Shown: one piece after another, positions 25,598 through 33,664 of the stretch
Layout: each line of letters starts with the position of its first letter
Position numbering within the stretch: the stretch's first letter is position 1
Assembly: GCA_045635745.1 (NCBI GenBank)
Contig: JAZTWG010000033.1
Coordinates: 1 to 64,000, forward strand
Length of the DNA: 64,000 bases
Direction: 5' to 3'
Source of the DNA: SIG78 sp045635745
GTDB taxonomy: Bacteria > Verrucomicrobiota > Lentisphaeria > Victivallales > Victivallaceae
Program-made: the position numbers and the translations under genes
Notes under the pieces: model-generated
The model's input: only the letters and a program-made list of their open reading frames with translations
What the model was told of the DNA's origin: nothing
Databases searched by the model: none

Positions 25598-27688
25598 TTA
25601 CAGAGTAGCTTTTTTCAATTCGATTTCATAAAGATCGATCACGTCGCCTTCGATGAAATCGGCAAAGTTATCCAGTCTGATACCGCATTCCAACCCGGCG
25701 CGGACTTCTTTTACATCGTCCTGGAAACGGCGCAGCGAGGCCACTTCGCCATTGTAAATAAGCTGGTTGTTGCGGAATACTCGCGCTTTGCTGCCGACTT
25801 TGACCACACCATCTTCCACCAGACAGCCGCAGACTTTGGGCCCTTTATTAAGTTCAAAAATCTGCAGGATCCTGGCTTTCCCCAGTTCTTTTTCGCGTTT
25901 TTCAGGTTCAAGCCGGCCGGTCAGAGCATCGGTGATATCTTCGAGCAATTCGTAGATAATGCTGTAAAGGCGGATCTCCACTTTGGATTTTTCGGCAATA
26001 TCGTTCACGCCCGGGTTTACCCGCACGTGGAAACCTACTACAATAGCATCGCTTGCTGCTGCGAGGGTCACATCGTTTTCAGTAATAGCGCCTACACCGT
26101 TCATAACCACTTCCACACCGATCTTGTCGCTGGGCAGCTGTTTGAGCGATTCTTCGATGGCTTCGCCGGAACCGCGCACGTCGGACTTGATGATCAAACG
26201 CAGACTCTTGTGTTCCTGTTCGTTGAGCTTGCTGAACAAATCTTCGGCACTGCTGATTGTCTGATTGGCAAGGTGCAGCGCTCTGCTGGCGGCGCGGCGC
26301 TGTTCGGCTTCCTGACGGGCCGCCTTTTCATTGACACAAGTCACCAGTTTGTCGGCGGCTTCCGGCACGCCGGAGAGACCAACTACTTTTACCGGCGTAC
26401 TGGGGCCGGCACTCTTGATGCGTACTCCGCGGTCGTTGATCAGAGTCTTGACCCGGCCGAATTCTTCACCGGCAAGCACTACATCGCCCACCGAAAGGGT
26501 ACCATTCTGCACCAGAATACTGGCGGTGGGCCCGAGGCCGTTTTCCACCTGTGCTTCGAGTACCGTACCGATGGCCGGACGCTTGGGGTTGGCTTTCAGA
26601 TCCAGCATTTCAGCTTCCAGCAGGATACGTTCGAGCAAATCGTCGATACCGGCGCCGGTTTTGGCAGAAACTTTGACCACACCCACGGTGCCGCCCCAAT
26701 CTTCACAAGTCAGGTTGTTCTGCTGCATGTGCAGATAAATACGGTCAGGATCGGCATCGGGCAGGTCGATCTTGTTGATCGCCACGATCAGCGGCACTTT
26801 GGCCGCGAGGGCGTGGTTCATGGCTTCCACCGTCTGGGGCATAAAGCCGTCGTCGGCGGCTACCACCAGCACTACAATATCTGTTACATTGGCACCGCGG
26901 GCACGCATACTGGTAAAAGCCGCGTGTCCGGGGGTGTCGATAAAAGTGATGGGTTTGCCGTTGAATACCACGGTCGAAGCCCCGATATGCTGGGTGATAC
27001 GGCCGGATTCGCCATCCACAACGTGAGTATTGCGTACTCTGTCCTGCAGCGAGGTCTTGCCGTGGTCAACATGGCCCATAAAAGTTACAACCGGCGGACG
27101 TTCCGGCAGTTCTGCCGGATCGGCCGCTGCGGGCATTTCGTAATCGTTTTCCGCTTCCAGAGAGGCTTTCTTTTCCACCTGAACGATTTCCAGTTCCAAG
27201 CTGAAATTCTTCAAAAGTTTACGCAAGGTGTTTTCGGAAATCGGCTGGTTGATGCTCAAAAGTTCACCGAGCTTCATGAGTTCGCCAATGACTTCATTGG
27301 GCTTTTTGCCAATAGCTTCGGCTACATTTTTTACAATGAAAGGTGCAGAAAGTCTGGCCACACCATCGACTACCGCACCACCGGCGGCCGGTGCGGAATC
27401 GTTGCGGTTTTCTTTATTTTTGCCGGGCTTGCCGGGCTTGCCGGAGCGTTCAAACTCCTCTTTGCCGCGGCTTTTCTGCTTATTGCGCGGACGGTCATCT
27501 TTGACCGACGGGGCGTCATCGCCGTGGTAAAGCTCGTCGAAAAGCATTTCCACGAGTTCGACCATATCTTCCGGTATCTGGGAGCTGGCGGCTTTTACGC
27601 TTACACCCTGACGGGTCAGCTCGGCAATAACTTCTTCTACAGATACTTTATAAGTTTCTGCCAGATCTTTGACTTTAAGTTTTTTCAT
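25598..27688 (-). CDS. infB: Translation initiation factor IF-2
   Basis: GTPase that places initiator tRNA. 696 residues with an IF2_N helix bundle (KVKDLAETYKVSVEEVIAEL), a short charged linker, a second IF2_N-like unit (about 105-170), then the G domain (GHVDHGKTSLQD, DTPGHAAF, NKIDLPDAD) and the C-terminal domains. The N-terminal extension is shorter than in E. coli (890). Start at ATG 27688, 18 nt after nusA. Confidence 0.97.
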   Translation of the reverse strand: MKKLKVKDLAETYKVSVEEVIAELTRQGVSVKAASSQIPEDMVELVEMLFDELYHGDDAPSVKDDRPRNKQKSRGKEEFERSGKPGKPGKNKENRNDSAPAAGGAVVDGVARLSAPFIVKNVAEAIGKKPNEVIGELMKLGELLSINQPISENTLRKLLKNFSLELEIVQVEKKASLEAENDYEMPAAADPAELPERPPVVTFMGHVDHGKTSLQDRVRNTHVVDGESGRITQHIGASTVVFNGKPITFIDTPGHAAFTSMRARGANVTDIVVLVVAADDGFMPQTVEAMNHALAAKVPLIVAINKIDLPDADPDRIYLHMQQNNLTCEDWGGTVGVVKVSAKTGAGIDDLLERILLEAEMLDLKANPKRPAIGTVLEAQVENGLGPTASILVQNGTLSVGDVVLAGEEFGRVKTLINDRGVRIKSAGPSTPVKVVGLSGVPEAADKLVTCVNEKAARQEAEQRRAASRALHLANQTISSAEDLFSKLNEQEHKSLRLIIKSDVRGSGEAIEESLKQLPSDKIGVEVVMNGVGAITENDVTLAAASDAIVVGFHVRVNPGVNDIAEKSKVEIRLYSIIYELLEDITDALTGRLEPEKREKELGKARILQIFELNKGPKVCGCLVEDGVVKVGSKARVFRNNQLIYNGEVASLRRFQDDVKEVRAGLECGIRLDNFADFIEGDVIDLYEIELKKATL

Positions 27689-27706
27689 AATCAAAAGCCC
27701 CCTTTT

Positions 27707-28945
27707 TTATTCCGCATCCAACTGGTCCAGAGCTGATTGCAGGGCATCGGCATCGATCCCCGGCAGATTCATGAGTTCTTCGGCATCGGCTTCCAGAAGA
27801 TCATCGCAAGTGAGATAACCGTTGGAAACCAGTACTTCTGCGGTGATCTTGTCGAGTTTTGCCGCAGAAGCCAGCGAGTTGACCGCCTGTGCGATCTTAT
27901 CTTCCAGTGTGGAAGCTTTGGCGCTTTCTTCGATCTGTATATTGATGTTCCAGGCAATGAGTTTGGAGCTCAAACGCACATTCTGCGCCCGTTTCCCGAA
28001 TGCCAGTTTGCTCTGTTCGGGGGTTACATGCACCACCAGTTCGCGTTTGGCTTCGTTGACCGTTACCGATTGGATATTGGCCGGCTGCAGCGCATTGGCG
28101 GCATATTGCTTTATATCGCTGCTCCACGGCACGATGTCGATCCGTTCATTGCCCAGTTCCTTGGTGATCTCTTTGACCCGGGTACCGCGCACGCCCACGC
28201 AAGCACCCACCGGGTCGATGCGTTCGTCGTTGCTTTTGACAGCCACTTTGCTGCGGCTGCCGACTTCGCGGGAAATACCCATGATTTCCACCGTGCCGTC
28301 GTGGATTTCGCTGACTTCGCGTTCAAAAAGTGCGCGGACGAAATCCGGATGACTGCGCGACACGATCAGGCTCGGACCTGCTGCTTCGGTATCGACTTTA
28401 AGCAGTACGGCGTGGATGTTTTCGCCGGGCAGATACTGTTCGCCCGGAATTTTTTCCTTGCTGGTGAGGATGCCTTCGGCTTTGCCGAAAGTGATGATCA
28501 GCGATCCGGATTCAAAACGTTTTACTGTGCCGCTGATAAGATGGCCGACGCGATCGGCAAATTCAGCATATACGATCTCTTTTTCCGCCTTGCGGAGCTG
28601 CTGCTGGATCGCCTGTTTGGCGCTCTGCGCTGCTATGCGCCCGAAGTTGCGCGGCGTAACTTCCCAATCTACGATATCGCCGACTTTGGCTTCGGGGTAA
28701 CGCTCCTGGGCGCGGGCGATGATCAACTGGTCCGCCGTGGGCAGATGATCGACAACTTCAAGTTTGGCCCAGGCTCGGATCTCTCCGGTACGGGGATCGA
28801 TTTTTACGGTAATGTCGTTGGCGGGGTGGATGCTCTTTTTGGATGCCGAAAGGATCGCCGCTTCCAGCGCTCCTACCAACTGATCGCGGTTGATGCCGCG
28901 TTCCTGTTCGATGTACTCCAGAATAGTCAGCAGTTCATTGTTCAT
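27707..28945 (-). CDS. nusA: Transcription termination/antitermination factor NusA
   Basis: RNA polymerase-binding factor, 412 residues: N-terminal domain (NNELLTILEYIEQERGI), S1 (SGTVKRFESGSLIITFGKAEGIL), KH1 (GACVGVRGTRVKEITKELGNERIDIV) and KH2 domains, and a C-terminal helix-hairpin-helix tail (LVSNGYLTCDDLLEADAEELMNLPGI). The Shine-Dalgarno is AGGAG. It is the first gene of the nusA-infB-rbfA-nrnA-truB-unknown-dinG operon; the usual upstream partner rimP is not here. Confidence 0.96.
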   Translation of the reverse strand: MNNELLTILEYIEQERGINRDQLVGALEAAILSASKKSIHPANDITVKIDPRTGEIRAWAKLEVVDHLPTADQLIIARAQERYPEAKVGDIVDWEVTPRNFGRIAAQSAKQAIQQQLRKAEKEIVYAEFADRVGHLISGTVKRFESGSLIITFGKAEGILTSKEKIPGEQYLPGENIHAVLLKVDTEAAGPSLIVSRSHPDFVRALFEREVSEIHDGTVEIMGISREVGSRSKVAVKSNDERIDPVGACVGVRGTRVKEITKELGNERIDIVPWSSDIKQYAANALQPANIQSVTVNEAKRELVVHVTPEQSKLAFGKRAQNVRLSSKLIAWNINIQIEESAKASTLEDKIAQAVNSLASAAKLDKITAEVLVSNGYLTCDDLLEADAEELMNLPGIDADALQSALDQLDAE

Positions 28946-29296
28946 TTTTTTATTCTCCTATCTCAATAATCTCTGTTTATTTCAAAATCTGACAATCAGC
29001 CGTGCGGTTGGCATATGCTCCGCAACTTGTTGATAAATAACAAAAAAAGCGGACCGGATCTCCGAGCCACTTTACATTCATGCGTTTTACAGTAACGCCC
29101 ATGTCGTGGAAAACGCATGAGCTGTTTTTCAACGCCCGTGAGCTTTCGTTATTAATATACAATATAAATGCCAAACTATCAAGGGCAAAACATATTTTTT
29201 ATCAAAGTTTTATGTTTTTTTCCGGTTTTTTTTCTCAAAATGGCCTTTTTATGCTATATTACGCCGGAAAAAATTACCGTTTAGGGAGATAATACC
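28946..29296. other. 351-bp divergent region between nusA and ybaK
   Basis: It holds the nusA promoter and a leader of about 200 nt on the minus strand, and the ybaK promoter on the plus strand (extended -10 TGCTATATT at 29252-29260). In the nusA leader, CATGCGTTTT (29079-29088) and AAAACGCATG (29110-29119) form an inverted repeat with a 21-nt loop. A run of A residues at 29041-29048 gives a T run on the minus strand after a GC-rich block, so attenuation is possible. A 65-codon open frame on the minus strand has no Shine-Dalgarno and no recognisable product. Confidence 0.5.
29154..29182 (-). promoter_or_regulatory. Predicted promoter of the nusA operon
   Basis: Read on the minus strand: TTGATA (29177-29182), 17-bp spacer, TATATT (29154-29159). 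Transcription would start near 29147, giving a leader of about 200 nt before nusA. Confidence 0.55.
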
Positions 29297-29773
29297 ATGG
29301 CAAAACCAGTTAAAACCAATGCTGTACGGCTGCTGGAAAACAGCAATACTGCTTTTACCGCTCATGAATATGATGTTTCAGATGGCGAAATAGATGCGCA
29401 GTCCATCGCCAGAAAATTAGGAGTGGAAGGCGACCGAGTTTTTAAAACTCTTGTCGCTGAAAGTCCTGATAAAGAGCATTTTGTCTTTGTGGTGCCCGCC
29501 ATCGGCAGTTTGAATTTGAAAAAAGCCGCCAAAGTTGCCGGGGTCAAAAGTATTGCCATGATCAAGCAGAAAGAGCTGCTCCCGCTCACCGGTTATATCC
29601 ATGGCGGATGTTCGCCGATCGGTATGAAGAAACTTTTCCCCACTTTTATTGACGAAACGGCGATCTTGTTTGAAAAAATATTCGTCTCGGGCGGAAAAGT
29701 AGGTCTGAATCTGGAGATCAGTCCCGAAGACCTCGCAGGATTTGTAAGTGCCGATTTCGCTGATATTTGTTGA
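29297..29773 (+). CDS. ybaK: Cys-tRNA(Pro) deacylase, YbaK/EbsC family
   Basis: Hydrolyses Cys-tRNA-Pro made in error by ProRS. 158 residues with the YbaK fold motifs: FTAHEYDV, GDRVFKTLVAE (conserved lysine), FVVPAIGSLNLKKAAK, and GYIHGGCSPIGMKK (the active-site loop). Shine-Dalgarno GGGAGA 8 nt before the ATG. The stop codon lies inside the left arm of the long inverted repeat that follows. Confidence 0.92.
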   Translation: MAKPVKTNAVRLLENSNTAFTAHEYDVSDGEIDAQSIARKLGVEGDRVFKTLVAESPDKEHFVFVVPAIGSLNLKKAAKVAGVKSIAMIKQKELLPLTGYIHGGCSPIGMKKLFPTFIDETAILFEKIFVSGGKVGLNLEISPEDLAGFVSADFADIC

Positions 29774-29938
29774 GCAAAATTGCGGAAGATCTCGGGCCTT
29801 GCTGCGTCGTTCACCCCGCTCGAGTACAAATGTACACTCGCTTGGTTCTCTTCTTGCAAAACCCGACCTCTTCTCGCACTTTTGCTCAACGGCAGCTCTT
29901 GGGCCTTGCTGCGCTTGACGTTCCAGCGGGGATGTTGC
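29769..29938. repeat. Long imperfect inverted repeat filling the ybaK/nitroreductase gap
   Basis: Left arm 29769-29796 and right arm 29862-29890 are complementary with a few mismatches: GTTGAGCAAAA at one end faces TTTTGCTCAAC at the other, and CTCGGG faces CCCGA. The middle contains a smaller hairpin around CGAGT (29821-29825) and ACTCG (29836-29840). A second, shorter copy of the left-arm interior (GGGCCTTGCTGCG) recurs at about 29900-29912 and runs to the nitroreductase stop. It looks like a dispersed palindromic element, possibly serving as a two-way terminator. Only one locus is seen in this window. Confidence 0.6.
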
Positions 29939-30496
29939 TTATTCCCAATTATTGAATGAGCAGACTTCTTCTACGCTTTTCCGCACTTTATTTACCGGCG
30001 CATCGGGATTGGCCGCGTAGCCGATCGCCAGCACCAGACGGACGTCGCGCCCGGCGGGAATATTGAAGTATTTTTCCAGTTTATCCTGATCATTCATGCC
30101 GATAATACAGCTGGCAAGCCCCAGCGAATCCGCTTCGTGGCACATATTCATGCATGCCATACCAATATCGCCGGGGGCAAAACGCTGGGTGTTGCCGTAG
30201 TGATCGGCCACACATTGCATTACTTTGGCCGGCTGTTCCACCAGCAGGATAAAGGCGCTGACCTGATCGCGCCACGGAGCACCGGTGGCACCGCCTTTCA
30301 CCACTACCGCGTCGCAGAGTTTGGCTTTGGCTTCCGGCGAGTCGATCACAATGAATTTCCACGGCTGCGAGTTGCATCCGCTGGGAGAAAGTCTGCCGGC
30401 TTCAACTATTTTCAACAAATCTTCTCGCGATACGCTCCGGGCGGGATCAAACGCCCGGCAGCTGCGGCGTTTACGCATTACATCCAGAAAATCCAT
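29939..30496 (-). CDS. Nitroreductase family protein
   Basis: FMN-dependent NAD(P)H oxidoreductase of 185 residues. The N-terminal RRSCRAFDP motif (FMN phosphate contact), the LSPSGCNSQPWKFIVID segment and the C-terminal GLASCIIG and VLAIGYA motifs are typical. The electron acceptor is unknown. It is the last gene of a long minus-strand run and is followed by the inverted repeat. Confidence 0.9.
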   Translation of the reverse strand: MDFLDVMRKRRSCRAFDPARSVSREDLLKIVEAGRLSPSGCNSQPWKFIVIDSPEAKAKLCDAVVVKGGATGAPWRDQVSAFILLVEQPAKVMQCVADHYGNTQRFAPGDIGMACMNMCHEADSLGLASCIIGMNDQDKLEKYFNIPAGRDVRLVLAIGYAANPDAPVNKVRKSVEEVCSFNNWE

Positions 30497-30519
30497 TCTA
30501 TGTACCTCGTCTGTTGCAA

Positions 30520-31611
30520 TTAAAGTGAATTACGGTTCTGCGCCCAGTCTTTGAGCGCCTTGGAAGTTGCTTCAAAATTTTTGAACATACTTTCGGCATA
30601 AAGCTTGAAACAGAGCGCCCACGCTTCGTTGAAAACCAGAATGTTCTGCATGCGTTCCGCAAAGCGGCTGTCAGGCTCAAGTTCTTCGCCTTCAGGCAGA
30701 TTCAGCGAACTTACTACAAATTTATCTGCATCGAATGTCCCGCTCCAGATATCATCTCCACGGGTGAGGGTAACTTTGGCTTTTTTGAGTTTTTTGCCTA
30801 CGGCAAGAGCGGCTTTGGCTTCGGCACTCTGCTGCGGCAGATCACCTTTTTTTACTGTGGTTTCGCCGGAACCTTTAGCCAGATCGCCTGCCGCAAAGAC
30901 CAGCGGCCCTTCCACGAGAATATCGAACTCGCCGTACTGCGGATGTTCGATCGTCACGGCGCCGGTTTCGCTCAAATACCACAGATAGGTCAGGAAATCC
31001 CGTCCCGGAGTCATATCGGAGCACTCTTCATCGGTCAGCGAAAGTATGGGCAGATCGGTTTCCAGTTTGCCGAATTCATCGTTGAGCAATGACCCCGGGG
31101 TTATCTGCAGCGGCTCCACGGTCAGAGTCTGATAGAAAAAGCCGATGAAATCTTCGATCTGTTTATCCGATGCTGTTCCGAGGTAGAGCAGCTTTGCCGC
31201 CGGATCGTATACCATGGGCGTTGCCGCGATCGCGGGCGGCATCTTCATGAGATACTGCTCCACTGCTTGTGCCTTGATTTCGCGTTTAACTTTGGACGGC
31301 ACAAAATCCAGCTCGTTGGCGCGCATATATACGAGTTCTTCGCGCTTGCAGATGGCGTTCAGCAGCGAGGAAGGTATCTTGCGTTCGGCTTTACGCAGAT
31401 TCAAATACCAGCAGCTGCCGGCGATCACGCTGTTTTCATCCAGATTGCTGTCCAGCAGGCATCTGCCGGTGGTCCAGCCGATCTGCACATCGTCTTTTAC
31501 ACTGTCGAGCGTTCCGGCGCGGTTGGCATTGAAAAGCTCCACGGCGTCTTCCGGCCACGGGGCATTGAGTTTGAATGTTGTTACGGTTACACTTCCTCGA
31601 TCAAAAGGCAT
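30520..31611 (-). CDS. RdgC-like recombination-associated protein
   Basis: 363 residues with the layout I associate with RdgC: an N-terminal beta-strand pair, then an IGWTTG tryptophan motif, YLNLRKAERKIPSSLL (the L-R-x-E/D-x-R-x-I/V-P signature), a lysine-rich helix (VPSKVKREIKAQAVEQYL), MVYDPAAKLLYLGTASDKQIEDFIGFF, and a long C-terminal half. RdgC forms a ring on DNA and limits RecA. The similarity is to distant, non-proteobacterial members, so this is a fold-level assignment; no enzymatic motif is present. It follows an HNH nuclease gene by 27 nt. Confidence 0.5.
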   Translation of the reverse strand: MPFDRGSVTVTTFKLNAPWPEDAVELFNANRAGTLDSVKDDVQIGWTTGRCLLDSNLDENSVIAGSCWYLNLRKAERKIPSSLLNAICKREELVYMRANELDFVPSKVKREIKAQAVEQYLMKMPPAIAATPMVYDPAAKLLYLGTASDKQIEDFIGFFYQTLTVEPLQITPGSLLNDEFGKLETDLPILSLTDEECSDMTPGRDFLTYLWYLSETGAVTIEHPQYGEFDILVEGPLVFAAGDLAKGSGETTVKKGDLPQQSAEAKAALAVGKKLKKAKVTLTRGDDIWSGTFDADKFVVSSLNLPEGEELEPDSRFAERMQNILVFNEAWALCFKLYAESMFKNFEATSKALKDWAQNRNSL

Positions 31612-31638
31612 AATAAAACTCCTGTATGTGCTTGTATT

Positions 31639-31965
31639 TTATTCTTCTTCAGCGTTTTTTTGAGCAGCTTTTTCTTTAGCTTCCAGCTCAAACATTATCA
31701 TTTCCGCGGGGGTAAGGTACTTTTTGCGGTTATTGCATTCTTTGCAGCATGGTACAATATTTCCCCGGGTGGACTTGCCGCCGCGGGCTACCGGCACTAT
31801 ATGATCCATCGTCAACTCTTCCGGCGGAAATTTTCCCTGACAATAGTGGCAAATTCCTTGGGAAAGCAGATTTTTCCACCAGTCGGAATTACGCAATTCG
31901 CGGGCTTTTTCGCGTTCGCGTCTGGTGTGTGCCGGATCACTTTTTATATCGAGCCAGTCATTCAT
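31639..31965 (-). CDS. HNH endonuclease family protein
   Basis: 108-residue protein with a compact HNH/zinc site: CHYCQGKFPPEEL, then the TMDHIVPVARGGKS motif with catalytic His, then NIVPCCKECNNRKK. The two CxxC pairs hold zinc. Start at ATG 31965 (MNDWLDIKSD) after GGGGAA; a longer in-frame start at 31998 overlaps the upstream gene. Such stand-alone HNH proteins are common and mostly uncharacterised. Confidence 0.85.
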   Translation of the reverse strand: MNDWLDIKSDPAHTRREREKARELRNSDWWKNLLSQGICHYCQGKFPPEELTMDHIVPVARGGKSTRGNIVPCCKECNNRKKYLTPAEMIMFELEAKEKAAQKNAEEE

Positions 31966-31994
31966 GGTATGCTGTTCCCCATTGCCTGAAAAAC

Positions 31995-33263
31995 TCAACG
32001 CTCATCAAATGCCGCATAGTCGCTGCGGTATTTCTGCATGCCGAAACTGTCGATAGTTTGGTTATCGATAAACATGCCGCCGGCTTTGAGTCGTTTGCCG
32101 GCTTCGCGCAAGCGGTGAAATGCCAGACGCAAGCTGTTGTCGGCCGGAAAATGACTCCACTCTTTTTCCGTTTTGCCGAAGACAAATGCCAGACCTTCCA
32201 CCCCCACGCTCTTAAAGGGGAACAAGTAGACTTCGCGCATAAAATCCGCCAGATTGGAATTGGGCAGTTCTGCTTCAAAATCCGGGTTGTAGATCCACGA
32301 AAAACAGGAAAAGCCCGCCACTTTCCTATTGAAATACTTTTCAAAGAAATCTCTGGCTTTACGCAGTGATTCTTCCACAATGGCGCGTTTCATGCCGCCG
32401 CCGCCGGGAATATGCACGCCCGGCACCAGATCCCACATGTTCCACAGCGGAACATACTCATTGGTATTGAGTGTAATATAGCGATCGACTTCGGCAAAAC
32501 CGCGCGGATCAATGGGAATGCCGCTGATGGTATTGGCGGTCTGTTCCACTTTGGCTTTGATATACGCTGCTGCCGGGTCATCGCTTTCAAAAAGCTGCAG
32601 ACCATCTTTGCTCAACAGCCAGCCGTTGCGGCAGAGCGCAATGACCTTGCCGTCGGAAATGCGGCGGTAGGCTATCGGCAGATATGCCAACGGATCCTGG
32701 ATCATGAATTCCAATCGGCCGATGCGGAACAATTTACCGTCGATATAAAAACGGAACCAATGCAGCTTTCTGCTGTTGATCCCCAGTTTGCCGTTGTTGC
32801 CGGCAGCGTATTCGGCGATCGCTCCGGTGGTGTACTGCAGCGTATCCAGTACATATTCCTGCGGAATACCCAATCGGGTGTAGGTTTTTTCCACATATTC
32901 AAACGCGGTCAATACTGCTATAAGGCTGTAAAGCCCGGCGTGTTCGTTATTCAGCGCACTTTCAAACTGCGGCAGTTTATGGCCGTACATGACCATATTG
33001 CTGCGTTCAAACCAGTAGTGACAGAGATAGTTGTAATTGGCGCGCAGAAATCTGTTTTCCCGCAGTTCGGCTGCTGCAGCAAGGATTTGGGCGCTGTCTT
33101 CCTTTTTACGGAGTTTGCTCAAGGCGTTGAGTATGTATTCATCGCTCAAACTCTCCGGTATAGCTTCCAGGCGGTCTGCGATTTCATTGAACCCGTATTT
33201 TACAATAAAGTCCTGTGTATCTTTATCCAGCGAAAAATATTTTGAAAACTCTGCCAAATCCAT
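31995..33263 (-). CDS. GNAT-like acyltransferase-domain protein (NAT_N/GNAT_C type)
   Basis: 422 residues. The C-terminal half has the run LVPGVHIPGGGGMKRAIVEESL, FFEKYFN, and CFSWIYNPDFEAELPNSNLADF, matching the two-domain acyltransferase family I recall as NAT_N plus GNAT_C (LDLHIPxGGPL, CxSWLLDPxL). The N-terminal half is helical. Substrate and acyl donor are unknown. It sits between a DUF486 protein and an HNH nuclease in the minus-strand run. Confidence 0.55.
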   Translation of the reverse strand: MDLAEFSKYFSLDKDTQDFIVKYGFNEIADRLEAIPESLSDEYILNALSKLRKKEDSAQILAAAAELRENRFLRANYNYLCHYWFERSNMVMYGHKLPQFESALNNEHAGLYSLIAVLTAFEYVEKTYTRLGIPQEYVLDTLQYTTGAIAEYAAGNNGKLGINSRKLHWFRFYIDGKLFRIGRLEFMIQDPLAYLPIAYRRISDGKVIALCRNGWLLSKDGLQLFESDDPAAAYIKAKVEQTANTISGIPIDPRGFAEVDRYITLNTNEYVPLWNMWDLVPGVHIPGGGGMKRAIVEESLRKARDFFEKYFNRKVAGFSCFSWIYNPDFEAELPNSNLADFMREVYLFPFKSVGVEGLAFVFGKTEKEWSHFPADNSLRLAFHRLREAGKRLKAGGMFIDNQTIDSFGMQKYRSDYAAFDER

Positions 33264-33277
33264 ATTACATCATACCT

Positions 33278-33655
33278 TTATTTACCGAATGCAAAAACAA
33301 ATATTACTGCCAACACCAGACATACCCCGGCGGCAAGGTGATTCCAGCGCAAACTTTCGTTCATATAAAAGAGTGCAAAGGGTACAAATACGCTCAAAGT
33401 TATCACTTCCTGCATGATCTTGAGCTGGGCGAGTGTTACACCGCCCGCATGTCCGAGCCGGTTGGCCGGCACTTGCAAGAGATACTCAAAAAGTGCTATA
33501 CCCCAGCTGATCAATGCTGCTGTATACCATGGTTTGTTGGCAAGGTTTTTCAAATGCCCATACCACGCAAAAGTCATGAATACATTGCTGCACACAAGCA
33601 GAAAAACCACCCGCACGATCGGCGCAGTAAGATATTGCCAGAGTTGGTTCATCAT
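33278..33655 (-). CDS. DUF486 (DMT-superfamily) membrane protein
   Basis: 125 residues with four predicted membrane helices. The family signature is unmistakable: SNVFMTFAWYGHLK, ISWGIALFEYLLQVPANRLG, and LKIMQEVITLSVF. The transported substrate is not known. Start at ATG 33655, 9 nt after hisD, with GAGG upstream. Confidence 0.9.
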   Translation of the reverse strand: MMNQLWQYLTAPIVRVVFLLVCSNVFMTFAWYGHLKNLANKPWYTAALISWGIALFEYLLQVPANRLGHAGGVTLAQLKIMQEVITLSVFVPFALFYMNESLRWNHLAAGVCLVLAVIFVFAFGK

Positions 33656-33664
33656 ATCATATCC

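Noticed and set aside
28977..29174. 65-codon frame in the nusA leader
   Set aside because: No Shine-Dalgarno, no known product, and it overlaps the promoter-leader structure.
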